A stretch of DNA of 64,000 bases from an archaeon (lineage in GTDB: Archaea; Iainarchaeota; Iainarchaeia; CSSED10-239). Positions within the stretch are counted from its first letter, which is position 1. Every line of letters begins with the position of its first letter. Positions 53,181 through 61,962 of the stretch are shown here, piece by piece. Made by a program: the position numbers and the translations under genes. The notes beneath the pieces were generated by a model that saw only the letters and a list, made by a program, of their open reading frames with translations, was not told the origin of the DNA and made no database searches. The DNA is taken from positions 62,001-126,000 of the forward strand of contig JAKQTP010000138.1 of NCBI GenBank assembly GCA_029563035.1. The letters run 5' to 3'.

Positions 53181-53897
53181 TCATATTAGCATAGAACTTA
53201 AATAGAACTTTATTATACAATCTTTACTTAGAGTATACTCGATATAGATTGGAACATCTTCTGCAAGTTTGATTAATAGCACTTTGTCATTGTCCATAGA
53301 CTTAACTATGTTTTTTAAAAAAGATAGAGAAAACTTAGCAGAGAAATTTTTCTTAGTTTTTAATTTTATCTCTGGAAGCGTGGTCTTTATGTTTCCTTTC
53401 TCTCCTTTTGCCTCAATAATTAGCTTTCCATCATTTATCTTAAAAAGAATTGTTGATGCCACAAGATTAATGTCTGTTATTATTTCTTTTAGAAGTCCTG
53501 CTGTGATATTAAATTCTGCCTCATATTTTATCTCTGGAAGATTAATGTCTTGTTCTGAAAGATCAAGAAAAGACATATAGAATTTTCTTTCTATTTTGCC
53601 AAGCAAATGAATATCTAGCCCTTGTTCTTTAAGGTTTAGTTGTAGCTTGTCTTCAGCAAATGAACGAGAAAGCATGTTTTTTAGTTCTTGGATATTAAGA
53701 CCTATAAGGCTTGGTTCTACAGCATAGGTATCAAATGCCTTTTTTGACATAAAAAAGTCAACTAGAAGAATCTGGGTCTTATCTATTGCTTTGATATAGA
53801 TTCCTTCATCTTTAAACCTAACATTTGTTTCCTGAATTAACGGAGTAATAGTTTCCAAGCTTTTAGTAAGCATATTTGTGTTTTTTGTAGATATCAT
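53181..53897 (-). CDS. pcn: DNA polymerase sliding clamp (PCNA)
   Basis: A 238-aa protein with the two-domain clamp pattern: VRFKDEGIYIKAIDKTQILL near the N terminus, IGLNIQELKNMLSRS at the first domain, and a C-terminal KLAEDVPIYIEYTLSKDCII. It is loaded by RFC, whose large subunit is at 56404-57639. Archaeal PCNA is about 245 aa. Confidence 0.95.
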   Translation of the reverse strand: MISTKNTNMLTKSLETITPLIQETNVRFKDEGIYIKAIDKTQILLVDFFMSKKAFDTYAVEPSLIGLNIQELKNMLSRSFAEDKLQLNLKEQGLDIHLLGKIERKFYMSFLDLSEQDINLPEIKYEAEFNITAGLLKEIITDINLVASTILFKINDGKLIIEAKGEKGNIKTTLPEIKLKTKKNFSAKFSLSFLKNIVKSMDNDKVLLIKLAEDVPIYIEYTLSKDCIIKFYLSSMLI

Positions 53898-53975
53898 AAT
53901 TATTCACTATATTAGAATAAACAACAATTATTTTAAAAAGGTAATTATAACAATTAAAAAATACAGAGAAAAAAA

Positions 53976-54524
53976 TTATTGACTATATCTTCTAATCCGC
54001 TCAGGAAATATTCTTGATAATTCTGATGCTGTGTATGCCTTTGATAATTCAGGGCCATATTCTCTATATAATGCGTTTTTTTGGTTAAGACTTAATCCAG
54101 AAAATATATCTTTAAGCTGATATTTTTTTATAACTGCTTTTATTCCTCCTTCTGCTTTAATTACATTATGCCCATAATTCCTTAAGGCTTCATTAAACCC
54201 AAATACTTTAACTAAGCCTTTATAGCCATTAAAATAACGAGCAACTTCTGTATGGGAGCCACCTGCAAATCTTATAACAGATTCTAATGAACCTGGTGCA
54301 ATGCCTCTTGAACCTACTTTGTTAATTTCCATACTTTTTCTAAATCCTTTTAATCCGCCTTTGTTTTTAACTAAATAATCTAACAATGGTTTTGCGCCAA
54401 AAACACCAGCGATCTCTTTAGGTGTTCTTTTTTTGATTATTTCTGTCATATTTCCATAAGCATTGATAACTTCTTGTTTGCCATAAACACTCGCCAACTC
54501 ATTTAAAGGATAATGATCACGCAC
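53976..54524 (-). CDS. Helical protein, unknown (possibly the C-terminal part of one frameshifted gene)
   Basis: A 182-aa reading frame with GTG start at 54524. Repeated short helices (ELASVYGKQEVINAYG, EIAGVFGAKPLLDYL, GLVKVFGFNEALRNYG) suggest a degenerate tandem repeat. The frame is open further upstream to about 54575 in an A-rich stretch, where it meets the preceding 90-aa gene in a different phase. The two may be one gene broken by one extra A in a nine-A run. A local AAAGGA before the GTG could also support independent translation. Confidence 0.6.
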   Translation of the reverse strand: MRDHYPLNELASVYGKQEVINAYGNMTEIIKKRTPKEIAGVFGAKPLLDYLVKNKGGLKGFRKSMEINKVGSRGIAPGSLESVIRFAGGSHTEVARYFNGYKGLVKVFGFNEALRNYGHNVIKAEGGIKAVIKKYQLKDIFSGLSLNQKNALYREYGPELSKAYTASELSRIFPERIRRYSQ

Positions 54525-54555
54525 ATCCTTTATTTTTACTACACTCTCTTTGTTT

Positions 54556-54828
54556 TTATTTTTTATTTTTTTTTAAATCTTTTAAAGTCATTCCTTCTTC
54601 TAAAAAATAACCTCTTGGATTATCCACCCATTTTAATATGTTAATTAATTCAGATTTTGTGTAATTTGGTTTTGTTACCTTTTGTGAGGATTTTCTTAAT
54701 CTTATGCGCCCATCTGGTGTTTTCTCCACCATGCTAGATGCAAATAGTCTTCCTTTATTACTAGCGGTAAATTTCGCATTTTGTGTTTTTACTGTTGGCC
54801 TTTTTGGTTTTGGCTTAATTATTCCCAT
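54556..54828 (-). CDS. Small protein with K/P-rich N terminus, unknown
   Basis: A 90-aa protein starting MGIIKPKPKRPTVKTQNAKF; ATG at 54828 is placed 4 bases after GAGATGAT. The rest (KSELINILKWVDNPRGYFLE) looks like a small helical domain ending DLKKNKK in an A-rich tract. Possibly the N-terminal half of the product continued at 53976-54524. Confidence 0.6.
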   Translation of the reverse strand: MGIIKPKPKRPTVKTQNAKFTASNKGRLFASSMVEKTPDGRIRLRKSSQKVTKPNYTKSELINILKWVDNPRGYFLEEGMTLKDLKKNKK

Positions 54829-55004
54829 TATAATCATCTCTTTTAATTTTTAATTATTTTTGTTATTTAATATCAAAATATGTGTATAATTATTTATAAA
54901 TATAACATTAATTAAAATAAATAGATATTTAAAAAAGAAAACACAACAAGTATTTATAATATCTTTTGTTTATCATATTAATAGAAATTGGGAGTTGGAT
55001 AAAT

Positions 55005-55421
55005 ATGGCTTACATTAGCTTGCTTGATCTTGTTACTTCTGAGATTGTTGGTCCTTCTAGTTCTCATACTGCTGGTGTAATGAAAATCGGCCTTAAAGTG
55101 CATAGTAAAGTAAAAGATATCAAAGCAATAAAAATTGTTTTATATAACTCACTTGCTGATACAGGGGATGCACACATGACAAAAAGTGCGCTAGTTGCTG
55201 GATTATTGGGATTTGAAGAAACAGACCCAAAAATACCTTTTTCTTTTGAATTTGCTTATAAAAAAGGAATAAAGATTGAATGGCATCATCATATTAATGA
55301 AAATTATCACCCAAACACTGTGTTTCTTGCTGTAACAAACAAGGAAAACACAACAAGATATTTTAGAGGTAGCTCTGTTGGTGGCGGGAGAATTAAATTT
55401 AATGAGGTTGCATCATTATGA
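55005..55421 (+). CDS. sdaAB: L-serine dehydratase beta subunit (Fe-S type)
   Basis: A 138-aa subunit. The signature GPSSSHTAGVMKIGLK (from residue 16) and LYNSLADTGDAHMTKSALVA match the beta chain of oxygen-sensitive Fe-S serine dehydratases, and the C terminus FRGSSVGGGRIKF is typical. The start is ATG at 55005; the in-frame extension upstream is not supported. The stop overlaps the alpha gene start (ATGACAG). Confidence 0.9.
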   Translation: MAYISLLDLVTSEIVGPSSSHTAGVMKIGLKVHSKVKDIKAIKIVLYNSLADTGDAHMTKSALVAGLLGFEETDPKIPFSFEFAYKKGIKIEWHHHINENYHPNTVFLAVTNKENTTRYFRGSSVGGGRIKFNEVASL

Positions 55422-56368
55422 CAGAGTACATACTTAGAAATATTGTAAAACTCGCAAAAGAAAGAAAAACAACAATTGCAGAAATCGTAAAAGAAGATGA
55501 AAGAACTAGCTTTAAAAGAAGCGATAAAGAAATCTCAAATAAGCTAAATAATTCTATAAATACCTTTAAAAGAGGAATAAACTCTGGACTTAAAGGCCAT
55601 TATAAATTCAAGAACCTGATGTTCTCATCTGATTCCATTAAGATGGCCAACAAGAAAACAAGGATCTTAGGAAACACTCTTCACAAAGCTTGTGTTTTTG
55701 CATTAGCAATTACTGAAAATAACCTTAATATGGGAACTGTTATTGCTTGCCCAACAGCAGGCTCTTCGGGAATAGTGCCTGGCTGTATCATTGCTGTTGC
55801 TCAGGACTATAATTGTTCTGAGAAAGATATTCAAAATGCACTTCTAACAGCTGCAGCAATAGAGCTATCAATTATTAAAAATGCCTCAATCTCTGGGGCA
55901 GTACATGGTTGCCAAGCAGAATGTGGTTCTGCAGTTGCAATGGCAGCAGGAGCAATCATTCATCTTCTTTACAAAGACAACACTAACCCAGAGATGGTTG
56001 AAAACGCAGCAGCACTTGCATTAAAAAACATGCTTGGCCTTGTTTGTGATCCTGTAGCAGGTATTGTTTCAGTTCCTTGCAGAAAAAGAAACGCGACAAG
56101 TGTAGGTGTTGCTTTTATTGCTGCACAGATGGCATTGTCTGGAATCAAATCTTATATCCCATTTGATGAAGTTGCAAGCGCCATGGATGAGATAGGAAAA
56201 AGAATGGATGAAGAACTAAAAGAAACAGCAAGAGGAGGACTTGCAAACACAAGAACAGGAAAGAAATGGGAAACAAAGAAAAATAAATTTCTTGAAATTG
56301 CCTCCAAAAATAAACAAAGCTTTGCAGATGTTTTGAAAAACACAAAAAACGAAGATAAAAAAATCTAA
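55418..56368 (+). CDS. sdaAA: L-serine dehydratase alpha subunit (Fe-S type)
   Basis: A 316-aa catalytic subunit converting serine to pyruvate and ammonia. Cysteines likely to hold the [4Fe-4S] cluster are Cys111 (ACPTAGSSGIVPG), Cys165/Cys169 (HGCQAECGSAVAM) and Cys210 (GLVCDPVAGIV). This two-subunit enzyme is mainly bacterial, so the pair may be a horizontal acquisition. It provides pyruvate from an amino acid, useful in a lineage with reduced metabolism (inference). Confidence 0.92.
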   Translation: MTEYILRNIVKLAKERKTTIAEIVKEDERTSFKRSDKEISNKLNNSINTFKRGINSGLKGHYKFKNLMFSSDSIKMANKKTRILGNTLHKACVFALAITENNLNMGTVIACPTAGSSGIVPGCIIAVAQDYNCSEKDIQNALLTAAAIELSIIKNASISGAVHGCQAECGSAVAMAAGAIIHLLYKDNTNPEMVENAAALALKNMLGLVCDPVAGIVSVPCRKRNATSVGVAFIAAQMALSGIKSYIPFDEVASAMDEIGKRMDEELKETARGGLANTRTGKKWETKKNKFLEIASKNKQSFADVLKNTKNEDKKI

Positions 56369-56403
56369 GGCTATTTTAATACTTTCTTTAGTTATATTAT
56401 ATT

Positions 56404-57639
56404 ATGAAGAGCTTTTTTGATAAATACACTCCAAAAAGCCTTGATGAAGTTGTTGGAAATAGGCCTGCAATAGAAGCTATAAGACGATGGAGTGAAAATT
56501 ATGATAAACCTTTATTTATCTATGGGGCTCCGGGTGTTGGAAAAACGCTTGTTGCTAATCTCTTGGCTAAAGAAAAAAAATGGACAACACTGACAACAGA
56601 TGCTTCTGACTTGAGAGATAAGGAAAGCACAAAAAACTTACTTAATGCTGCTTGCACAACAAATACTCTTTTTGGAACTACAAGGCTTGTGTTAATTGAC
56701 GAGATTGATTCTGTTTCTGACAAGAGAGGCGGAGAAGACTATGGTTTTTTTACAGAGCTAGACAAAATACTTGATAAATCCAAACAGCCAATCATCATTA
56801 TTGCTAATGACCCTTATGAAAATAAAAAATTACGACCTATTTTTGAAAAATGTGAAAAAATAAAGTTTGACTTGCCACCAAAACCATCAATTCTAAAATT
56901 TGCTAAGGGCATTTGTGATAAAGAAGATATTGATTATGATCTTGTAGCATTAAACAGAATTGTTGAAAATGCAAGTAATGATGTTAGAGCAACAATGATT
57001 GATATTTTTACTCTTTCTTTTGATAAGAAGATAACCCTTGAAGATACAGAATCGCTTGGTGATAGGAAGAAAGACGAAGATGTTTTTAAGGTGTTACAGA
57101 AAATTTTCTATCCTAAGGACTTTTATGAAACAAGAAATGTTATTGATACCCTAAATATCAACTGGGACTTGTTAATGCTTTGGGTAGAAGAAAACATTCC
57201 TAGACAATACAAGAACACAAATAATCTTAATCGCGCATTTGATAATCTAAGCAAAGCAGACATTAATTATGCAAGGATCAGAGGAAGTAACTGGGTTCTT
57301 TTAAAGTATGTTTTTGACTACTTGACAGTAGGGGTCGCATATTCCAAGAAAGACAGAGAAATAAGTGGAGGGTATACTCCATTTCAGTTCCCAAGAGTTA
57401 TGAGGATGTATACTACAAAAAACAAGACATTGCAAAAGTCGGTTGTAGAAAAAATGAAAGAAAAAATACATTGCTCTAAGAGAATTATCTTAAGAGACTA
57501 TCTGCCATTTTTGTTAATAATTGCAAAAACAAACAAATGCACTACAGACCTTATAAAACACTTTGGTTTCACTCTTGAAGAAATGAAATATCTTGGAGCA
57601 AAGATTACTGAAAAACAATATAAGAAAATAATGGAGTAA
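56404..57639 (+). CDS. rfcL: Replication factor C large subunit
   Basis: A 411-aa clamp-loader subunit. The N terminus DKYTPKSLDEVVGNRPAIEA is typical; Walker A GAPGVGKT is at 41-48 and Walker B LVLIDEIDS near 99. AAA+ and helical collar domains follow. The C terminus lacks the long tail and PIP-box motif of larger homologues. It would load PCNA with a small RFC subunit not seen here. The stop is 2 bp before the next gene. Confidence 0.95.
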   Translation: MKSFFDKYTPKSLDEVVGNRPAIEAIRRWSENYDKPLFIYGAPGVGKTLVANLLAKEKKWTTLTTDASDLRDKESTKNLLNAACTTNTLFGTTRLVLIDEIDSVSDKRGGEDYGFFTELDKILDKSKQPIIIIANDPYENKKLRPIFEKCEKIKFDLPPKPSILKFAKGICDKEDIDYDLVALNRIVENASNDVRATMIDIFTLSFDKKITLEDTESLGDRKKDEDVFKVLQKIFYPKDFYETRNVIDTLNINWDLLMLWVEENIPRQYKNTNNLNRAFDNLSKADINYARIRGSNWVLLKYVFDYLTVGVAYSKKDREISGGYTPFQFPRVMRMYTTKNKTLQKSVVEKMKEKIHCSKRIILRDYLPFLLIIAKTNKCTTDLIKHFGFTLEEMKYLGAKITEKQYKKIME

Positions 57640-57641
57640 AC

Positions 57642-58433
57642 ATGCCACCAAAACCTAGAACTGTGCGACCTAGGGCCAGAATAAGACCAATTAAGGTTGT
57701 AGAAAAAGCAATTAGTGAAAACCCTCATCTAGAACATGCTTTTATAAAAAGAAGCAGATGCCAAATGAAAAATGTTACTCAAAATAAAGGAAATAAATCT
57801 GTATATCTTGATATAGAAAAAACTATAAATTATATAAAGAAAACAGAAAGTAAAGGTGGCACAATCTATTTTGCACACACACATCCAAAAACAAACCCTA
57901 TTTCTTTGATGCCAAGTATTACAGATCTGGTTTTGTCAAAAAACTCAAATGTAATTTATATAAATGAAGGCAAAAAGATTAGTGGGCAAGTGCAATATCA
58001 TGTACGCCCTAAATATGAAACATCTTTTAAAAATTTTCAAAAAAAGGCAGGTAAAACTTTTAATCAGTTATCAAAAATCTTTGAACAACAAAATTTGACT
58101 TATGAACAACAATTTACTTTTCAAGCAAGTATTTCAAAAATTGTTTTTATAAATGAATTATTAAGTAAAGCAGAAGGTAGAAAATATTTAGAAAAAGAAA
58201 AACCAATTCTTAATCACACAAAATATAATGTTGAACTTATGGTATTTTGTTTAGAAAATGGCTTGTTCAATCCAATTGAAATATTAAATTTTTTAAAATA
58301 TAAACATTTATTTAATAGCAATAAAAGCAGAATAGAGATGTATGAGTTATTAGGGATTCAACTTAAATTTGTAGCAAACAAATATAACGGTTACAGATTT
58401 GATCCTAACACTATAGAATTTATAAGAAAATGA
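57642..58433 (+). CDS. JAMM/MPN-like metallopeptidase candidate with basic N terminus
   Basis: A 263-aa protein. A basic leader (PPKPRTVRPRARIRPIKVV) is followed by a possible MPN-type core: GGTIYFAHTHPKTNPISLM then PSITD, giving His79, His81 and Asp95. The usual motif is HxHP(x)nPSxxD; here the His-to-Asp spacing is about three residues longer than in most JAMM enzymes. The C-terminal 130 residues are helical and unrecognised. It sits 2 bp after rfcL and 6 bp before ABCE1. Possible roles: isopeptidase, deSAMPylase-like or RadC-like enzyme. Moderate certainty only. Confidence 0.55.
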   Translation: MPPKPRTVRPRARIRPIKVVEKAISENPHLEHAFIKRSRCQMKNVTQNKGNKSVYLDIEKTINYIKKTESKGGTIYFAHTHPKTNPISLMPSITDLVLSKNSNVIYINEGKKISGQVQYHVRPKYETSFKNFQKKAGKTFNQLSKIFEQQNLTYEQQFTFQASISKIVFINELLSKAEGRKYLEKEKPILNHTKYNVELMVFCLENGLFNPIEILNFLKYKHLFNSNKSRIEMYELLGIQLKFVANKYNGYRFDPNTIEFIRK

Positions 58434-58439
58434 TTAAAC

Positions 58440-60218
58440 ATGGCAAAAAACATAAGAATCGCAATTCTGGATAAAGACAAATGTCAACCAAAAAACTGCA
58501 ATTATCTTTGTAAGAGGCTTTGTCCAGGTGTGCGAATGAACGAAGAAACAATAATTGTTGAGCCACAAAATATCTTTCCAATTATTGATGAGACATTATG
58601 TACTGGTTGTGGTATTTGCCAGAACAGGTGCCCAGAAAAAGCAATATCAATAATTAATATTGGAATGGAACTAGACAACCCGCTTCATCAATATGGGAAA
58701 AACATGTTTAGGCTTTTTTCTTTACCAACAATAGAGAAAGGGTTTATTACTGGTGTTATTGGAAGAAATGGTGCTGGAAAAACAACAGCCATTAATATTT
58801 TGTCAGGAAATCTAGTTCCTAATTTTGGGGATTACTCTAAACAGGGTGATAAAGAAAAAGTGCTTGAGTATTTCAGAGGCAAGGCAATACAACAGCATTT
58901 TGAGGATCTAAGAGACAACAAGACAACAATTGCTTACAAGATACAAAAGGTAGAAGACATCCCAAAAGTCTATAACAAAAAAATAGGCGAACTTATAAAT
59001 GGCATCTCAAAAGATAAAGATTATAAAGCACAAGTAATAAAAGAACTAGAGCTTGAAAAGCTACTTGAAAAAACACCAAAAGAAATTTCTGGTGGGGAAC
59101 TGCAAAGAGTCGCAATCGCCTCTACTCTGTTAAAAAATGCCAATCTTTATTTTTTTGATGAGTATTCTACGTTTTTAGATATCAAGCAAAGGTTTAGAAT
59201 TGCAAAAATCCTAAGAGAAAAGATAAATGAAAAAAACTCTATGCTTATGATAGAACACGATCTTGCAATCTTAGATTACCTGAGCGACTTTGTGCATGTG
59301 TTCTTTGGACAGAAACAAGCATATGGTATTTCTTCTAACAAAAAAACCACAAAGAAAGGAATAAACGAGTTTTTAGATGGCTTTTTAAAAGAAGAAAATA
59401 TCAGAATCAGGACTAATGCCATAACCTTTGTCTCCACACAAGACAAAAGCATAACAAAAAGACTTTTGTTTTTTGAATATCCATCATTTACTAAAAAATT
59501 AGGAAACTTCAAGCTTGAAGCAACAGGAGCAAGAGTAAACAAAGGCGAAGTAATCGGAATACTTGGTGCAAATGCAATTGGCAAAACCACATTTATCAAA
59601 ACTCTTGCTGGCCTAGAAAAATCAGAAGAGAATAATATTGATCTAAATCTAAAAATATCATACAAGCCACAATATATTGACTTAGACCAAGAGATGATTG
59701 TTAGAGATTTATTTAGCGGAAAAGAAATAGATCAAGAAATCTTTGCTATGGAACTAAAAAGACAATTTGATTTAGAAAGTTTATTTAATCAAAAAATTGG
59801 AGAGCTTAGTGGTGGAGAATTACAAAAAGTTGCAATAGCTTATTGTCTATCAAAGAATGCAGACATCTACTTGATAGATGAGCCAAGTGCTTTCTTGGAT
59901 GTTGAGCTAAGGCTTGTTGTTTCTACAGCCATAAAAAATATTATCACAAAGACAGAAAAATGTGCATTTGTTGTTGATCACGATCTTCTTCTATTAGATT
60001 ATATCTCTGATAGAATGCTTTTGTTTGATGGTGTTGCAGGGGAGAAGGGCTTTGTAAAAGGCATTACTGACATACAAGATGCTTTTAATAGTTTTTTAAA
60101 AAATGAAAACATGACCTTTAGACAAGATCCTGAGACTAAAAGACCAAGAGCAAACAAGCCAGGCTCACAAAAAGACCAAGAACAAAAAAAAGAAAATAAA
60201 TATTACTTTACTACCTAA
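58440..60218 (+). CDS. rli1: ABCE1/Rli1 ribosome recycling ATPase
   Basis: A 592-aa protein. The N-terminal Fe-S domain has two cysteine sets (CQPKNCNYLCKRLCPGVRMN and CTGCGICQNRCPEKA). NBD1 has GRNGAGKTT and SGGELQRVAIA; NBD2 has GANAIGKTT and SGGELQKVAIA, then LIDEPSAFLD. It splits ribosomes after termination with aRF1/Pelota. A K/Q-rich tail follows. Its operon starts with rfcL. Confidence 0.97.
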   Translation: MAKNIRIAILDKDKCQPKNCNYLCKRLCPGVRMNEETIIVEPQNIFPIIDETLCTGCGICQNRCPEKAISIINIGMELDNPLHQYGKNMFRLFSLPTIEKGFITGVIGRNGAGKTTAINILSGNLVPNFGDYSKQGDKEKVLEYFRGKAIQQHFEDLRDNKTTIAYKIQKVEDIPKVYNKKIGELINGISKDKDYKAQVIKELELEKLLEKTPKEISGGELQRVAIASTLLKNANLYFFDEYSTFLDIKQRFRIAKILREKINEKNSMLMIEHDLAILDYLSDFVHVFFGQKQAYGISSNKKTTKKGINEFLDGFLKEENIRIRTNAITFVSTQDKSITKRLLFFEYPSFTKKLGNFKLEATGARVNKGEVIGILGANAIGKTTFIKTLAGLEKSEENNIDLNLKISYKPQYIDLDQEMIVRDLFSGKEIDQEIFAMELKRQFDLESLFNQKIGELSGGELQKVAIAYCLSKNADIYLIDEPSAFLDVELRLVVSTAIKNIITKTEKCAFVVDHDLLLLDYISDRMLLFDGVAGEKGFVKGITDIQDAFNSFLKNENMTFRQDPETKRPRANKPGSQKDQEQKKENKYYFTT

Positions 60219-60697
60219 CGGTAACTTAGATTATAATCTACTTGTGTCTCAGAATGGCTATAAAGGTTATCAGAAACGGTTACATGACAAATACTACCAC
60301 TAGGCGCAACACTAACTGTTTTATTAAAAGCCATTCTTTTCTTAACATATGTTGTGGTGTTGCCATTGTTCTTAAGGCAAGTAACTTCTGCAGTTCCAGA
60401 ATATGGATTTAAACCGCCAATACCAGAAACATCAACATTACAATCATTTCCTATTGCTCGATAATCGTTTTGAAGATTATTGACATAATTTTGAACCTGT
60501 GAGTTACTTGCTGAACAACTACTGTGAGAGCCATCAGCTAGAGCATCAGCAATCGCTTGATCTGTCAATAACAAAAGATCATTTGCCTGAGCTTGAGCAC
60601 TATAGGTAACAATAGCTGAATGATGCGTTGTTGCAGGAAGCATCAAAGTAAGCATCACTAAAATAAAAACCAATTCAAATAAACCTTTGCGCGCCAT
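60215..60697 (-). CDS. Pilin-like small surface protein 4
   Basis: A 160-aa protein starting MARKGLFELVFILVMLTLML (ATG at 60697 behind GTGAGG). A single N-terminal hydrophobic helix with a glutamate in its first residues resembles a prepilin, but it is not a clear class III site. The mature part has cysteine pairs and N-glycosylation sites. Fourth of an overlapping set; its end overlaps the converging ABCE1 gene. Confidence 0.65.
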   Translation of the reverse strand: MARKGLFELVFILVMLTLMLPATTHHSAIVTYSAQAQANDLLLLTDQAIADALADGSHSSCSASNSQVQNYVNNLQNDYRAIGNDCNVDVSGIGGLNPYSGTAEVTCLKNNGNTTTYVKKRMAFNKTVSVAPSGSICHVTVSDNLYSHSETQVDYNLSYR

Positions 60698-60971
60698 AAT
60701 CCTCACAATATATTTTTATTTCTCTTGGTGATTGACTTTTATCAGGTTTGTTAGCATCATAAACTATTCTTCTTACACACCATTTATTAGAAACTTCAGG
60801 GTTAACATTTATATCTCCTGAAACATATTTTGTTGCCATCTTATCAATCACAGAGGTTGTCTGCTTATAGACTGGACGATGAAAAGTATAATTAATAAGG
60901 CCCATAAATAAAACAAACAACATAACAAAATAAAGAGCAGTAACACTAAATATAAATGCTTTTGATTTCAT
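60675..60971 (-). CDS. Pilin-like small surface protein 3
   Basis: A 98-aa protein. The ATG at 60971 is preferred (GGAGGG 7 bases upstream; TAATG overlap with the previous stop). An N-terminal helix (AFIFSVTALYFVMLFVLFMG) is followed by a small domain with two cysteines. It lacks the classic Gln/Glu cleavage motif, but its place in the operon suggests a minor pilin. Confidence 0.6.
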   Translation of the reverse strand: MKSKAFIFSVTALYFVMLFVLFMGLINYTFHRPVYKQTTSVIDKMATKYVSGDINVNPEVSNKWCVRRIVYDANKPDKSQSPREIKIYCEDYGAQRFI

Positions 60972-61459
60972 TAACTTGCCCTCCATACATTTAATGTTAT
61001 TATTGATGATGATGGGTCAGAAGTATTTGTTACATAATCAACATAAGTGTTTTTGTTTAAATCATCTGTACAGGTAACAACAGGAAATTGGATTGTGTAA
61101 GATGGGCCGTCAAATCCTGCTGTTTGACAACCAGTAACTGATACCCCTATAACTTGGCAATTATAATCTAAGGGTATTCCAAGATCTGCTTTTGTTATCG
61201 TGGTTGTGGTATTAATGGTTCCGGGAATATAAAAAGAATTTTGTGTATCTTTGACTTTACAATTAATTTTTGGATTATTCAAAAACTTTTGATATGCTAA
61301 AGATCCGACACTTGTTAACTCTTCTGTCCTACTATCAACATTTGTTTTATAGATGTCAGTTTCTACAAACTTTATTAACAAGAAAAACATAAGTATAATT
61401 ATAACTACTGCAAATAGCACATCTAATAACATTACTTGTCCTTTTCTTGTATCCATCAT
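60971..61459 (-). CDS. Pilin-like small surface protein 2
   Basis: A 162-aa protein starting MMDTRKGQVMLLDVLFAVVI, a prepilin-like leader with a KGQ cut site. The +5 position is Leu-Asp rather than Glu. An N-terminal helix leads to a beta-rich mature domain with several cysteines. It overlaps the neighbours on both sides (ATGA with the previous gene). Confidence 0.65.
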   Translation of the reverse strand: MMDTRKGQVMLLDVLFAVVIIILMFFLLIKFVETDIYKTNVDSRTEELTSVGSLAYQKFLNNPKINCKVKDTQNSFYIPGTINTTTTITKADLGIPLDYNCQVIGVSVTGCQTAGFDGPSYTIQFPVVTCTDDLNKNTYVDYVTNTSDPSSSIITLNVWRAS

Positions 61460-61908
61460 ATTTGCTTACACTCTATTTTTGTTGAAGGCTTATTGCATAT
61501 GATTGTCTCCCCACAACTTATTATTCCAGAAATATTAAAATCATCTTTTGGAAGATTAACATCCATATCTGTGTGGATATTTGAATAGTCAGTTTGAACA
61601 ATCAACATTTGAGTATCTAGGTTTATATCTACAAAACAAGAGGTTATTTTCTTGCTAGCAATTGTAATTGTTGGTAAACGATAGGTTGCATTATAATCTA
61701 CTATGTTAGTATCTGCCAAAATGTTCTTTTGCGCCTCTAAAAATTCATTAACAGAAAGAGCAATTGTTAGCTCTTGCTCTTTTATCTTGTTTATCTCTAA
61801 AGAATAAACTGCTTGTTCTGCTAAATTATTATAAACATAGATAAAGGTAATCAAAAAAATAATAATTATTAGAACCTCTATTGAGAGTTGGCCTTTTTTA
61901 GTAAACAT
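61456..61908 (-). CDS. Class III signal peptide pilin-like protein 1
   Basis: A 150-aa protein beginning MFTKKGQLSIEVLIIIIFLI: KKGQ with Glu at +5 is a textbook class III prepilin site. It heads a four-gene, overlapping operon of small pilin-like proteins, likely minor subunits or a complete thin pilus. No peptidase or ATPase gene is present. Confidence 0.78.
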   Translation of the reverse strand: MFTKKGQLSIEVLIIIIFLITFIYVYNNLAEQAVYSLEINKIKEQELTIALSVNEFLEAQKNILADTNIVDYNATYRLPTITIASKKITSCFVDINLDTQMLIVQTDYSNIHTDMDVNLPKDDFNISGIISCGETIICNKPSTKIECKQI

Positions 61909-61962
61909 ATACTAAAAAGAAAGAAAGGAATAGTTTTAAAACCATTCTTTTTTATTAAAAAA
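61909..61962 (-). promoter_or_regulatory. Terminator of aEF1B and promoter of the pilin-like operon
   Basis: Only 54 bases separate the two genes. The minus strand has TTTTTTAATAAAAAAG and then GAATGGTTTTAAAACTATTC (an imperfect hairpin whose core GTTTTAAAAC lies 25-35 bases before the next ATG and could serve as its TATA box), followed by TCTTTCTTTTT. Confidence 0.4.
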
